Notes under the pieces: model-generated
Told to the model about the DNA's origin: nothing
Seen by the model: the letters and a program-made list of their open reading frames with translations, nothing else
The model's database searches: none
Shown: positions 35,039 to 44,863 of the stretch, piece by piece
Layout of the letters: each line of letters starts with the position of its first letter
Numbering within the stretch: position 1 is the first letter of the stretch
Program-made: the position numbers and the translations under genes
NCBI RefSeq assembly: GCF_947500985.1
Contig: NZ_CANMTX010000001.1
Location: 496,001-560,000, forward strand
Direction: 5' to 3'
From: an uncultured Maribacter sp.
GTDB lineage: Bacteria > Bacteroidota > Bacteroidia > Flavobacteriales > Flavobacteriaceae
Length of the DNA stretch: 64,000 nucleotides

Positions 35039-35569
35039 CTACTTCCCTCCTTTTTCTCCAATAAATTGATCTCCTTTGTTTTTAAAAAGCACATTAAACG
35101 TTGTTAAACTACCATAAATACGCGTAATATATTGTTGTAAATCAACCTTCTCTTGATCATCTAAATTCTTACTCGAATTTATTTTTTGCTCCATTACACG
35201 TATACGGTCTCTCACCATTACAATTTTATGAAAGAAGGTATTAATTGGTATTTCTTTATTACTCATACCCGCTTCACCGGGTTCTATAATTAAATTTCCA
35301 CCTTTCCACTTATCTGCAATGGCAACACGTTGTGTAGCATCGCTCCACTTTTGAAGAATTGCAACTAAAGAACTTTCTACATCGAAAAAACTTACGGTAT
35401 CTACTTCATTTTCAATTGCCTCTATCACCTCATATTCAGAATCTATATCAATGGTTTCTAAACCATTATCCATAAATGTCACCCAATACATGGTACTAGA
35501 AACATTTGTAATTACACCTTTACCTAACTCTTTATGCAGAATTCTAGACCCTATTCCTAATAATTTCAT
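35039..35569 (-). CDS. Uncharacterised protein with N-terminal KOW/CarD-like barrel
   Basis: About 176 residues from the ATG giving MKLLGIGSRILH; an in-frame TTG lies 9 bases upstream. The first 50 residues (GSRILHKELGKGVITNV, YWVTFMDNGLETIDI) look like a small SH3-like/CarD-like barrel with a turn GKG. The rest is helical, rich in charged residues. There is no signal peptide, so it is cytosolic. No functional family is recognised. Confidence 0.6.
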   Translation of the reverse strand: MKLLGIGSRILHKELGKGVITNVSSTMYWVTFMDNGLETIDIDSEYEVIEAIENEVDTVSFFDVESSLVAILQKWSDATQRVAIADKWKGGNLIIEPGEAGMSNKEIPINTFFHKIVMVRDRIRVMEQKINSSKNLDDQEKVDLQQYITRIYGSLTTFNVLFKNKGDQFIGEKGGK

Positions 35570-35724
35570 TGTACTCAACTTTTGTTTAGTGCTAATTTAA
35601 TAGCAGTTTTTTTCATCCGCAACAAGAATTACATTTTTTGCGTCTAACTTATTTTTAATTTGGTTTTTGCCATCTTATCTAGTTCATGTACATTTAAAGT
35701 CAACATTTATATGAAACCATCAAC

Positions 35725-36768
35725 ATGAAAAATTTAATGGCAGTTGTATTATTAAGCTTAGTACTGGCGTCTTGCGGAGAAAAAAAGAAAGAAGTAGCTG
35801 AAAACGTTCAACCTACAGCCAAACTGAAAGCCTTGATTATTGACGGTCAGAACAATCATTATATTTGGCCAAAGACTACCATGATGATGAAAGGTTATTT
35901 AGAGCAGACAAACCTATTTACGGTAGATATTCATAGAATGGACTCTGTGTGGTTGGGCATCAAATACAACAAGGATAGACCAGAAGCATACCATTCATTT
36001 ATAGAAACTTATCCATTAACAGATAAGACCTATCTTATATCTGAGAGCCCGGTTCAAACATCAGACTTCACATTTAATTTCAATGATTACGATGTCATTA
36101 TTTCTAACCTTGGCGCTGATTCTCCTTTATGGCCTGAGAAAACCAGAAATGATTTTGAAACTTATATGAACAATGGTGGTGGTTTAGTAGTGGTGCATGC
36201 TGCGGACAATGCCTGGGGTGAATGGGAAGAATTTAATAAAATGATTGGATTAGGTGCCTGGGGAGGTCGAGATGAAAAATCTGGACCTTACGTATATTAT
36301 AATGATGCTGGTGAACTAATAAAAGATTCTTCTGAAGGGGTTTGTGGTTCTCACGGACCTGAATATAAGTTTCAATTAACTACCAGAGCTCCAGAACACC
36401 CAATCATGAAAGGTATTCCAGAAAAATGGTTGCACACACCCGATGAGTTGTATGAACGTATGAGAGGTCCGTTTGAAAATGCTACAATATTAGCTACAGC
36501 TTATGCCGATGTAGAAAAAAATGCTCCACCATGGGATCCTAATGTAACTGGATTAGGACAAAATGTTCCTCAGCTAATGGCTATAAATTATGGTAAGGGG
36601 CGTGTTTTTCATTCAACGCTAGGGCATTTTGACTATTCTCTGGAATGCGTAGGTTTTATTACAACTTTACAACGTGGAACTGAATGGGCAGCAACAGGAA
36701 AAGTAACGCAAGAAGTTCCTACTGATTTTCCTTCAGCAGATTCATCAAACTCAAGACCATGGAAATAG
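35725..36768 (+). CDS. ThuA-domain lipoprotein
   Basis: 347 residues with a lipobox (LVLASC) and a ThuA-like glutamine-amidotransferase-fold domain: LIIDGQNNH near 38-46, DVIISNLGAD, GGGLVVVHAADNAW near 151-164, and a C-terminal GKGRVFHSTLGHFDYS. ThuA domains occur in sugar-related proteins of Bacteroidota and Planctomycetota, yet no catalytic activity is established. It is probably periplasmic or outer-membrane attached. The gene converges with the NTF2-like gene, 11 bases apart. Confidence 0.82.
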   Translation: MKNLMAVVLLSLVLASCGEKKKEVAENVQPTAKLKALIIDGQNNHYIWPKTTMMMKGYLEQTNLFTVDIHRMDSVWLGIKYNKDRPEAYHSFIETYPLTDKTYLISESPVQTSDFTFNFNDYDVIISNLGADSPLWPEKTRNDFETYMNNGGGLVVVHAADNAWGEWEEFNKMIGLGAWGGRDEKSGPYVYYNDAGELIKDSSEGVCGSHGPEYKFQLTTRAPEHPIMKGIPEKWLHTPDELYERMRGPFENATILATAYADVEKNAPPWDPNVTGLGQNVPQLMAINYGKGRVFHSTLGHFDYSLECVGFITTLQRGTEWAATGKVTQEVPTDFPSADSSNSRPWK

Positions 36769-36779
36769 CATATATACAT

Positions 36780-37247
36780 TTACTCTGAAACCGGATTGCA
36801 ATCTTCTTTTCTTCTAGAATCAACTAAGTAAATGATCTTCCAAGCATCTTTTTCTTTGTATAACTGAAAAGAATTAACGCCGCAATGACTGAATTCTCCA
36901 TTGTACCAAAATTCATATGGCGCCCAAACGTGCGCCATACCGCCGTCTATTTGAATTTTATAATCCAGAATCTTTTCATGAAAAGGTATAGAATCTGGTG
37001 TGGTAATCATAAAATTTATTAAATCATTAAAATTCGTATTTTGAACAACCATATTGCCTTCCGCATTTAAATTTACTGTCTGCATTTTGATATCAGTATC
37101 CACAACACGTTTTATGGCACTTTCATTTTTTCCATTAAAAGCGTAAAAAAAAGTCTCTACAGCGTACTTAACCTTTACTTCTTCTTCTATTTGTGCATTG
37201 ACCATATTATAAGCAAATAATGTAAATAGGACACAGATGTATTTCAT
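36780..37247 (-). CDS. Exported NTF2-like (SnoaL/DUF4440-type) protein
   Basis: 155 residues with a signal peptide (MKYICVLFTLFAYNMVNA, cleaved before Q) and a single cone-shaped NTF2-like domain: VKYAVETFFYAFNGKNESAIKRVVD and MAHVWAPYEFWYNGEFSHCG, then WKIIYLVDSRR. The fold binds small ligands or acts as an enzyme; no catalytic dyad stands out. It is divergent from panB, and the gap holds a palindrome matching the repressor operators. Confidence 0.75.
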   Translation of the reverse strand: MKYICVLFTLFAYNMVNAQIEEEVKVKYAVETFFYAFNGKNESAIKRVVDTDIKMQTVNLNAEGNMVVQNTNFNDLINFMITTPDSIPFHEKILDYKIQIDGGMAHVWAPYEFWYNGEFSHCGVNSFQLYKEKDAWKIIYLVDSRRKEDCNPVSE

Positions 37248-37309
37248 ATATCAGCTTCTTAAAACTACTAAATATAAAAATAGATAAATTTTAGTTGTAC
37301 ACTTTTAAA

Positions 37310-37322
37310 TGGATTATATCCT
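37310..37322. promoter_or_regulatory. Palindrome TGGATTATATCCT between the NTF2-like gene and panB
   Basis: Twelve of 13 bases are identical to the first operator-like palindrome at 29401-29413, and the inner 11 bases form a perfect GGAT-TAT-ATCC palindrome. It sits 63 bases from the NTF2-like start and 58 from panB. It may be another binding site for the same repressor or chance. Confidence 0.35.
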
Positions 37323-37379
37323 GAATGCTTAATCTCAGTAAAACTCCTTACTTTTATAGCTCTTAATCAATATTAAAAT

Positions 37380-38198
37380 ATGTCTGTAGCTAAAAAAGAA
37401 TATAAAAGGGTCACTGTAAAATCACTAGTGGATATGAAGAAGAATGGAGAGAAAATCTCTATGCTTACTGCATATGACTATTCAATGGCCAAGATTGTTG
37501 ATGCCGCTAAGGTTGACGTTATTTTGGTAGGTGATTCCGCAAGTAATGTTATGGCAGGCCATGAGACCACATTACCTATAACTTTAGATCAAATGATTTA
37601 TCATGCATCTTCGGTTATTAGGGCTATAGACAGAGCACTGGTTGTTGTTGATTTACCTTTTGGAAGCTACCAAAGTGACCCAAAAGAAGCTCTACGCTCT
37701 GCTATTAGAATTATGAAAGAAAGTGGTGCACATGCTGTAAAATTAGAAGGTGGCGCAGAAATTAAAGAATCGGTTAAAAGAATTCTTGCTGCCGGTATTC
37801 CTGTTATGGGTCATTTAGGTCTAACACCACAGTCTATATATAAATTTGGAACATATACAGTTCGTGCAAAAGAAGAGGAAGAAGCAGAACAACTAATGGA
37901 AGACGCCAAATTACTAGAGAAACTAGGATGTTTTGGTTTGGTTCTAGAAAAAATACCAGCTGAGCTTACCAAAAAAGTTTCTGAAAGTCTAACCATACCG
38001 ACTATAGGTATTGGTGGTGGAAAACATGCTGACGGTCAAGTACTTGTGGTTCACGATCTATTAGGAATGACGCATGAATTTAACCCTCGTTTTTTACGTA
38101 GATATATGAACCTATATGAAGAAATGGGCAAAGCTATTTCTAACTATGTAAGCGATGTAAAAAGTCAAGATTTCCCAAATGATGATGAACAATATTAA
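37380..38198 (+). CDS. panB: 3-methyl-2-oxobutanoate hydroxymethyltransferase
   Basis: A 272-residue TIM-barrel enzyme that adds a hydroxymethyl group from methylene-tetrahydrofolate to alpha-ketoisovalerate, the first committed step to pantothenate. Visible motifs are [12 protein letters not shown] near 28-39, [18 protein letters not shown] near 51-68 (Mg2+ and substrate contacts), GHLGLTPQS near 143 and [15 protein letters not shown] near 208. Full length for the family. It leads a four-gene run with lspA, rluA-like and DUF4252 genes, separated by only 14, 24 and 30 bases. Confidence 0.96.
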   Translation: MSVAKKEYKRVTVKSLVDMKKNGEKISMLTAYDYSMAKIVDAAKVDVILVGDSASNVMAGHETTLPITLDQMIYHASSVIRAIDRALVVVDLPFGSYQSDPKEALRSAIRIMKESGAHAVKLEGGAEIKESVKRILAAGIPVMGHLGLTPQSIYKFGTYTVRAKEEEEAEQLMEDAKLLEKLGCFGLVLEKIPAELTKKVSESLTIPTIGIGGGKHADGQVLVVHDLLGMTHEFNPRFLRRYMNLYEEMGKAISNYVSDVKSQDFPNDDEQY

Positions 38199-38212
38199 TT
38201 AATAAATTCTTT

Positions 38213-38710
38213 TTGAAGCGTTCTAAATACTTTACTAGATTCTTAATTCTAATCATTGTTTTAATGACGGTTGGTTGTGATCAGGTATCGAAAGAGTTGA
38301 CTCGCCAAAAAGTGGAACCTGAAGCTTATATTCCCGTAATTAAGAATCATTTAATTCTTACTAATGTTGAAAATACTGGCGCCATGCTCGGTTTTGGACA
38401 AGACTTCCCTCCTATTTTAAAAAGATTTCTTTTACAGGCTTTACCAATGTTATTGTTATTGATAATGCTCTACAGAATAATAAGTAAGCCCAACTTAAAC
38501 CTATTACTTGTATCTGCATTTGCATTAGTTATAGGTGGTGGGCTAGGAAATTTAATAGATAGAATAGCATATGGCTCAGTAACAGATTTCTTTCAAATTA
38601 GATTAGGATTTTTTCGAACAGGAATTTTTAATATTGCAGATATTGCGGTTACTATAGGGGTATTGATGTTTGTTTTTTTAATTATAAGAGGTAAGAAACT
38701 AGCAATCTAA
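38213..38710 (+). CDS. lspA: Lipoprotein signal peptidase (signal peptidase II)
   Basis: A 165-residue membrane aspartyl protease that cleaves signal peptides of prolipoproteins. Four hydrophobic segments are present. Catalytic Asp116 lies in GNLIDR and Asp143 in FNIADIAV; DQVSK is at 23-27. The usual N-x-G-A-A-F segment reads ENTGAMLGFG, a slightly divergent form. It begins with TTG. The window holds many lipobox proteins that would be substrates. A second copy elsewhere in the genome is possible but cannot be judged here. Confidence 0.93.
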   Translation: MKRSKYFTRFLILIIVLMTVGCDQVSKELTRQKVEPEAYIPVIKNHLILTNVENTGAMLGFGQDFPPILKRFLLQALPMLLLLIMLYRIISKPNLNLLLVSAFALVIGGGLGNLIDRIAYGSVTDFFQIRLGFFRTGIFNIADIAVTIGVLMFVFLIIRGKKLAI

Positions 38711-38734
38711 ATAATTAAATAATAAGACCAAATT

Positions 38735-39433
38735 TTGTCGAAAAAAGAACATTCTACAGTAAACAACCTTCAAGTATTATTTGAAGACAATCACTTAATC
38801 GTTATTAATAAGCGCCCTGGTGATATTGTACAAGGTGATAAAACCGGTGATCAGCCATTGAGTGATACTGTAAAGGCTTTTTTAAAGAAAAAGTACGACA
38901 AACCGGGTAATGTTTACTTAGGTGTTGTGCACCGTTTAGATCGCCCAACATCAGGTATAGTGGTATTTGCAAAAACCTCTAAAGCTTTACCTAGGCTGAA
39001 CAAAATGTTTGCAGAAAAAGATGCCAAAAAAACCTATTGGGCAATTGTAAAAAACAGTCCTGAAGAGCCTGAGAAAAGGTTAGTTCATTGGTTGAAGCGC
39101 AACACCAAACAAAATAAGTCGTACGCCAATATCAAAGAAGTTCCTGACAGTAAAAAAGCAATTTTAACGTATAGAATCTTAAAAAAATTAGATTGCTATT
39201 TTCTTTTAGAAGTGGATTTAGAAACAGGTCGCCATCATCAAATTCGCTCGCAACTAACTGCAATAGGAAGTCCTATTAAAGGGGATTTAAAATACGGGTT
39301 TGACAGAAGTAATGCTGACGGAAGTATACATTTACATGCACGAAAACTAAGTTTAATGCATCCGGTAAAAAAAGAACCTTTAGAAATTATTGCTCCACCG
39401 CCAAATGACCCTATTTGGAATGCGTGTCTTTAA
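38735..39433 (+). CDS. RluA-family RNA pseudouridine synthase
   Basis: A 232-residue stand-alone catalytic domain with the active-site motif HRLDRPTSGIV, in which Asp69 is the nucleophile, and ETGRHHQIRSQL near 166. RluA-type enzymes convert uridine to pseudouridine in rRNA or tRNA; the small size without an S4 domain resembles RluA or TruC rather than RluD. The target site is not predictable. It starts with TTG within the panB run. Confidence 0.9.
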   Translation: MSKKEHSTVNNLQVLFEDNHLIVINKRPGDIVQGDKTGDQPLSDTVKAFLKKKYDKPGNVYLGVVHRLDRPTSGIVVFAKTSKALPRLNKMFAEKDAKKTYWAIVKNSPEEPEKRLVHWLKRNTKQNKSYANIKEVPDSKKAILTYRILKKLDCYFLLEVDLETGRHHQIRSQLTAIGSPIKGDLKYGFDRSNADGSIHLHARKLSLMHPVKKEPLEIIAPPPNDPIWNACL

Positions 39434-39463
39434 TTTCACTACTTTTAAAGAAACACTATAACC

Positions 39464-39994
39464 ATGTTAAAGAAAATTTACGCACTAAGCGTATTACTAC
39501 TAATTACTTCGTGCGGCAGCTACAACTCTATTGACACCTTTTACAATGCTCATAAAAATGACAACCAAGTAAAGGCAGTTCGTGTTCCGCAATTTATGCT
39601 ATCAATGATCAGTGAAATTTCGCCTGAGATGAAGGCTATGGTCGGTAATGCCAAAGATTTAAGGTATATGCAGTTTCCGAGTGCTACAGCGAGTAAAACT
39701 CAGTTTTTGAATCAACAAATGAACGGTATTACCGGAAACTCATTTATTGAAGTTTTTCGAAAGAACGATGATTTAAAACGTAATGTAGTTTCTGTAAGAG
39801 AGAAGAAAAATCTAGTCAAAGAAATTCTGATTTACAATAACAACAGTCAAACAGGTTCTTTTTTATATTTCAATGGTGATTTTGACCCTGTAAAAGTAAG
39901 AGAGATGGCTAAAAACGAACAGTTTACTAAATTCGGAGATAATATAATCAGTCAGTTTGGAGCTAGTACACCAGGAATCAATTCTCAAAATTAA
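39464..39994 (+). CDS. DUF4252 lipoprotein
   Basis: 176 residues, lipobox LLITSC, then a DUF4252-type domain with VRVPQFMLSMISEISPEM and LVKEILIYNNNSQTGSFLYFNGDFDPVKV. The family is common in Bacteroidota and often occurs in envelope-stress gene sets; function is not known. It is the last gene of the panB-lspA run, so lipoprotein processing and a lipoprotein are in one transcript. Confidence 0.8.
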   Translation: MLKKIYALSVLLLITSCGSYNSIDTFYNAHKNDNQVKAVRVPQFMLSMISEISPEMKAMVGNAKDLRYMQFPSATASKTQFLNQQMNGITGNSFIEVFRKNDDLKRNVVSVREKKNLVKEILIYNNNSQTGSFLYFNGDFDPVKVREMAKNEQFTKFGDNIISQFGASTPGINSQN

Positions 39995-40003
39995 AACGAA
40001 TCT

Positions 40004-40864
40004 TTAAGTTGGTTTTTTAGAACGGATGCTTTCTATTACCACGGAACTTAAAATTAGTATTCCGCCTAAAATTGTAGTTCCCTTCGGTATTTCTGACAAA
40101 AATATAGCACCGATTATAATACCATAAATAGGCTGTACACTGCTTAAAATACTTACTGTCGTTATATTAAAATGCTTGAAAGTCATTAAAAACATAGTAT
40201 GACCAATAGCTGTAGTTAAAACAGCAAGTGCCACAAGAACTTTCCATTGACTTATGATTGTTTCTGATGAAACAGTAAATAAAAACGGAAACAAAATAAC
40301 ACCAACAATTGCCGTTTGGTAAGTCATTAACATAGACCCATTATATTTCGCCACTTTCTTTTTCAAAAGTATATTTCTAAGTGCATATGCCAGAGCTGAA
40401 AATACACCAAAACCAATGGCTACAGTATATGAATTCTCAAAATCTAACGTAGGACTCAAAAAATACATACCCGTAAGCACCAAAAATGCAAGCAGTAAAT
40501 GCATCAATTCAAACTTCGTTTTCAAAAGAATAGGTTCTAAAAATGCCGTAATCACTGGATAGGTAAATATAGAAAGCATACCAATTGCTACATTAGATAG
40601 CTTTAAAGCATAGAAATAGGCGACCCAATGTACACCCATTAACACCCCACTAAGCAAGATTACTGGAATATCTTTTTTATCAATTTTTAAACTGAAACCC
40701 TTCCATTTACAATATAGAAACAGCGCTACAAAAGCTAATAGCGCCCTTGCACCAATAGCAACCGGCACTGGTAACTGAACATAACGCCCTAATGCCCCAG
40801 AAGTGGCTATAAATAGCATTGCAAGGTTAATTTCTAATAAATGCTGAATGTGATTACTTTTCAT
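40004..40864 (-). CDS. EamA/DMT-family transporter
   Basis: 286 residues with about ten hydrophobic helices arranged as two EamA repeats; the start of each repeat is recognisable (GALGRYVQLPVPVAIGARALLAF; YALRNILLKKKVAKYNGS). This superfamily exports amino acids, nucleotide sugars or small metabolites. The substrate cannot be told. It is probably co-transcribed with the 40.9-42.4 kb gene, 15 bases upstream. Confidence 0.85.
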   Translation of the reverse strand: MKSNHIQHLLEINLAMLFIATSGALGRYVQLPVPVAIGARALLAFVALFLYCKWKGFSLKIDKKDIPVILLSGVLMGVHWVAYFYALKLSNVAIGMLSIFTYPVITAFLEPILLKTKFELMHLLLAFLVLTGMYFLSPTLDFENSYTVAIGFGVFSALAYALRNILLKKKVAKYNGSMLMTYQTAIVGVILFPFLFTVSSETIISQWKVLVALAVLTTAIGHTMFLMTFKHFNITTVSILSSVQPIYGIIIGAIFLSEIPKGTTILGGILILSSVVIESIRSKKPT

Positions 40865-40879
40865 CTACATAAATTACGC

Positions 40880-42424
40880 TTAACGTATTTTAGCTAGTGC
40901 TTTTTCTCTCATGATTTGAGAAACTGGTTTATTCTGTAAATGACTCTCTAACCATGATAATATATCTAAATATAAAAAAGCCCTCTTTTCATACGGATGA
41001 TCTTCGTACTTTTTAAGTTCGTTATATAACTTCTGAAATTCTGCTTTTAACTGATTTGGATATATACCACCTAGACTTCTAAGAAACTTGATCATCTCTT
41101 TTTGTACTGCATGCATATCGTCCATTTTTAGAAGAAACTTATACGTACTTTTTAATTGAACTTCTAAATGATAATCCATACCTGCCTCATAATGAGCAAC
41201 TAAACTCAAAACACGTGCAAAACACATTAAGTCTTCACGCATCTTTAAATTCTTATTATCGATTATCTTTTTTAGATATTGAATACAAGTTTTGTTATCT
41301 CCAATACCGAAATACAGACAGGCGATTTTATAATAAAGTACCATAACATGGTGTACATCGATTCTATCTCTATGTTTATTTATTCCATATTCAATAATCT
41401 TAACCAAGTACAAGCCTTTTTCGAACGTACCTTCAAGAAAATGCAAGTTCAATTTATTGGCATTTAAATACATAAATACCAAGGAGTTGATGTTATCGTT
41501 ATCCGGAAAATCTTTTTCTTTAATAGTCGTTTCTAAACGCTCTAAAACTTCTCTAAACTGAGAACTGTATTGTACATAAAAAAGAGATTCTAGCAAATAG
41601 TGATTTCCTTTTAAAAAGAATACAGGATTTAAATAGATCATTTCTTTATGGTCATAGAAAAGATCTACCCATTTACTGGCATATTTAAAACATGATAGGA
41701 AATCTTGGGTAAGAAAACTATACCACAAATAGGCTTTATATAACCATAATTTTTCTCGAAAACCTAAGTCTTCAATATTATATAAAGGTAGATGATTATT
41801 GAAATAAGTTTTCACTTTTTGATAATCTTCATCACTTCTTACATACCCTACTTTTAACATCATTCCGTAAAGCTGTAAAGAAAGATTTGACAGCTTACTT
41901 GTCATTACATTATGTCCAGATAATTCTTTTGCCTGTATAGCAAGTTCATCGGCACGATCGGGTATACTTCTTGTAATATACTGGGTTTCAATTATCTTCT
42001 CAAGCTCAACAATTTCATAAGCTATATTCTTTTCTTCATTCTCTATAGCAATGCCCTTTACCTTATCTAAAATTTTTAGACTTTGTTTGTAAAGTCCTTT
42101 CTGATATAATATCGTTGCAAAATCTAACTGTTCACGTATCTGAACCCTTATATTCTGGTTCACAGGATTTAGTCTTAAACTCACTAAAATCTGTTTATAC
42201 AAATGTGCTTTAAGATTAGAAAGTTGGGCTTTCTTAACAATACCACTTTCCAAAATGGTTTTTTCATCGTATTGCTTAATTTTATCCAACAGATTGAAGA
42301 GCGCCAAAAATTTGGCATCTGTATTTACACCCAATCTACCCACATAAAGCTTAAACTGACGCTTTTCAGATTTAGAAAGTGACTTAACCAAAACGAACAA
42401 AGCATCTTTATGCGCATTTGTCAT
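40880..42424 (-). CDS. Uncharacterised helical (TPR-like) protein
   Basis: 514 residues, no signal peptide or membrane segment, almost wholly helical. The opening (LFVLVKSLSKSEKRQFKLYV) and repeated amphipathic helix pairs such as DFATILYQKGLYKQSLKILDKVKGIA look like degenerate TPR units. This is a Bacteroidota-type conserved gene by appearance; no enzymatic motif is present. It is divergent from leuA and upstream of the DMT transporter. Confidence 0.6.
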   Translation of the reverse strand: MTNAHKDALFVLVKSLSKSEKRQFKLYVGRLGVNTDAKFLALFNLLDKIKQYDEKTILESGIVKKAQLSNLKAHLYKQILVSLRLNPVNQNIRVQIREQLDFATILYQKGLYKQSLKILDKVKGIAIENEEKNIAYEIVELEKIIETQYITRSIPDRADELAIQAKELSGHNVMTSKLSNLSLQLYGMMLKVGYVRSDEDYQKVKTYFNNHLPLYNIEDLGFREKLWLYKAYLWYSFLTQDFLSCFKYASKWVDLFYDHKEMIYLNPVFFLKGNHYLLESLFYVQYSSQFREVLERLETTIKEKDFPDNDNINSLVFMYLNANKLNLHFLEGTFEKGLYLVKIIEYGINKHRDRIDVHHVMVLYYKIACLYFGIGDNKTCIQYLKKIIDNKNLKMREDLMCFARVLSLVAHYEAGMDYHLEVQLKSTYKFLLKMDDMHAVQKEMIKFLRSLGGIYPNQLKAEFQKLYNELKKYEDHPYEKRAFLYLDILSWLESHLQNKPVSQIMREKALAKIR

Positions 42425-42569
42425 CGTAATAATAAGAGTTTAAATAATTGTTAATCAATACTTTACATACCCAAAAAACTAGCTTAACGTTGTAAACAAG
42501 TTAACAACATTAAAGTAACTTGTATTTTAGGTTATATATTCGTTTGACGAGTAAAACTACGTAAATATA

Positions 42570-43742
42570 ATGAGTAAAGAGATAGTACAAATATTTGACA
42601 CTACTTTAAGAGATGGAGAGCAAGTACCGGGCTGTAAATTAGACCGGGAACAAAAATTGGTAATCGCTGAACGCCTAGATTTACTAGGGGTTAATGTGAT
42701 CGAAGCCGGTTTTCCTGTTTCTAGCCCGGGAGATTTTCAATCTGTCGAAGCCATAGCCAAACTCGTTAAAAATGCTACAGTCTGTGGATTGACACGTGCT
42801 GTCAAAAACGATATTGAAGTTGCTGCCCAAGCTCTTAAATATGCTAAAATGCCAAGAATTCATACTGGTATTGGTACATCTGACTCTCATATTAAATTTA
42901 AATTCAATTCTAACAGAGATGCTATTATAGAGCGTGCAATCGATGCTGTTAAATACGCAAAGACTTTCGTAGAAGATGTTGAATTTTACGCCGAAGATGC
43001 CGGTCGTACAGATAATGAATATTTAGCTCGTGTTTGTGAAGCGGTTATAAAAGCAGGTGCTACCGTCTTAAACATACCAGATACCACTGGATATTGCTTG
43101 CCAGACGAATATGGTGCCAAAATAAAGTATTTACGTGAAAATGTAAAAGGTATAGAAAAAGCAATTTTATCTTGTCACTGCCATAATGATTTAGGTTTGG
43201 CTACTGCAAATTCTATTTCTGGTGTCATTAATGGTGCAAGACAAATTGAATGTACTATTAACGGTATTGGTGAACGCGCAGGCAACACGTCATTAGAAGA
43301 AGTTGTCATGATTTTACGCCAACACCCAGATTTAAATTATGATACCACCATAAACAGCAAATTACTTTATGATACCAGTTTAATGGTATCTAGTAAAATG
43401 GGTATGATGGTACAACCAAATAAAGCAATTGTTGGTGCCAACGCATTTGCCCATAGTTCTGGTATACATCAAGATGGTGTTATAAAAAATAGAGAAACTT
43501 ATGAAATCATTGACCCTGCAGATGTTGGAGTAACTGAGTCTTCTATTGTTTTAACCGCTAGAAGTGGTAGAGCTGCACTAGCCTACAGAGCTAAAATTGT
43601 AGGTTACGAGTTATCCAAAGTTCAACTTGACGATGTTTATCAAGAGTTTTTAAAGTATGCCGACACTAGAAAAGAAGTAAAAGATGATGATATTCATCAA
43701 ATTATTGAGACTTCAAATATAGATTTACAAAGTATTAGCTAA
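42570..43742 (+). CDS. leuA: 2-isopropylmalate synthase, short form
   Basis: 390 residues of the HMGL-like TIM barrel. [13 protein letters not shown] at 9-20 and [15 protein letters not shown] near 205 provide the metal-binding Asp and His residues; GIGERAGN is near 228. It condenses 2-ketoisovalerate with acetyl-CoA. The C-terminal LeuA dimer domain responsible for leucine feedback in the 510-residue form is missing, as in many Bacteroidota. Its place directly before leuB argues against homocitrate or citramalate synthase, though those share the barrel. Confidence 0.85.
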   Translation: MSKEIVQIFDTTLRDGEQVPGCKLDREQKLVIAERLDLLGVNVIEAGFPVSSPGDFQSVEAIAKLVKNATVCGLTRAVKNDIEVAAQALKYAKMPRIHTGIGTSDSHIKFKFNSNRDAIIERAIDAVKYAKTFVEDVEFYAEDAGRTDNEYLARVCEAVIKAGATVLNIPDTTGYCLPDEYGAKIKYLRENVKGIEKAILSCHCHNDLGLATANSISGVINGARQIECTINGIGERAGNTSLEEVVMILRQHPDLNYDTTINSKLLYDTSLMVSSKMGMMVQPNKAIVGANAFAHSSGIHQDGVIKNRETYEIIDPADVGVTESSIVLTARSGRAALAYRAKIVGYELSKVQLDDVYQEFLKYADTRKEVKDDDIHQIIETSNIDLQSIS

Positions 43743-43744
43743 TT

Positions 43745-44863
43745 ATGCATTTAAACATTGCTGTTTTAGAAGGAGACGGAATTGGACCTGAGGTCGTAGC
43801 GCAATCCATTAAGTGCTTACGTTCTGTTGAAGAAACTTTTGGTCATAGTTTTACATTTCAAAAAGGACTCATTGGTGCTTCTGCGATTAAGCAAACTGGT
43901 AGTCCGTTACCAAAAGAAACTCTTAAACTTTGTAAAAGTACCGATGCTACATTATTTGGCGCTTTGGGTCTACCCGAATTTGATAACAACCCAAAAGCAA
44001 AAGTTTGGCCAGAACAAGGGCTATTGAAATTACGCAAGAAATTAGGTCTGTTTGCAAATATTAGACCCGTAAAGGTATTTCCTTCTTTAGTTAAGCAATC
44101 CCCTTTATCAAAAGCTCAAGTAAAAGATACAGACTTAGTAATTTTTAGAGAATTATCTGGAGGAATTTATTATGGTGAAAAAACTTTTGACGAAGAAAAG
44201 AATATTGCAACAGATATATGTTCTTATAGTGAATTTGAAATTAGTAGAATTACTCATTTAGCGTTCAAATCTGCTCGTTCCAGAAAAAAGAAAGTAACCT
44301 TGGTAGACAAAGCTAATGTACTTGAAACTTCGCGATTATGGAGACGTGTGGTAACGCAAATATCCGAGAGCTACCCAGATGTAGAGCTTAATTATCAATT
44401 GATAGACAATGCTGCCGTACAGATGGTTTTAAATCCGGCTCAATTTGATGTCATTTTAACCGACAATATGTTTGGAGATATTCTTTCTGATCAAGGTAGC
44501 GTAATTGCAGGTTCAATAGGACTTTTACCATCAGCTTCCGTCGGACTTGAGCATGCTATGTTCGAACCAATTCACGGTTCTTACCCTGATGCAGCAGGTA
44601 AAAACATTGCAAACCCAGTAGCTTCTATCTTAAGTATGGCTATGCTATTGCAACATTTTAAAATGAATGAAGAGTCTGATGCCGTTGTAGCTGCAGTTTT
44701 AAAATCATTTTCTAAGAAAATAGTAACTCCAGATATTTTAGGAAGCTCTAAATATGGCACTAACTATGTTGGCGATTTTTTAGCCGACAATATTATGGAA
44801 TTAGATGGTAATTTTAGTATTAACGATGAAAACATCGGCTTAGGAAAATCTACTATTATCTAA
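43745..44863 (+). CDS. leuB: 3-isopropylmalate dehydrogenase
   Basis: A 372-residue NAD-dependent decarboxylating dehydrogenase. Key motifs are LEGDGIGPEV near the N-terminus, GIYYGEK with the catalytic Tyr, the DNMFGDILSDQ metal site, and HGSYPDAAGKNIANP near the NAD pocket. It oxidises 3-isopropylmalate in leucine synthesis. It starts 2 bases after leuA, so translation is coupled. leuC and leuD are not in the window. Its stop abuts the stop of the convergent thioredoxin-like gene. Confidence 0.95.
   Translation: MHLNIAVLEGDGIGPEVVAQSIKCLRSVEETFGHSFTFQKGLIGASAIKQTGSPLPKETLKLCKSTDATLFGALGLPEFDNNPKAKVWPEQGLLKLRKKLGLFANIRPVKVFPSLVKQSPLSKAQVKDTDLVIFRELSGGIYYGEKTFDEEKNIATDICSYSEFEISRITHLAFKSARSRKKKVTLVDKANVLETSRLWRRVVTQISESYPDVELNYQLIDNAAVQMVLNPAQFDVILTDNMFGDILSDQGSVIAGSIGLLPSASVGLEHAMFEPIHGSYPDAAGKNIANPVASILSMAMLLQHFKMNEESDAVVAAVLKSFSKKIVTPDILGSSKYGTNYVGDFLADNIMELDGNFSINDENIGLGKSTII

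Noticed and set aside
42425-42569. Leucine attenuator or leader peptide before leuA
   Set aside because: No Leu-codon run, and only a weak GTTGT/ACAAC repeat is seen.
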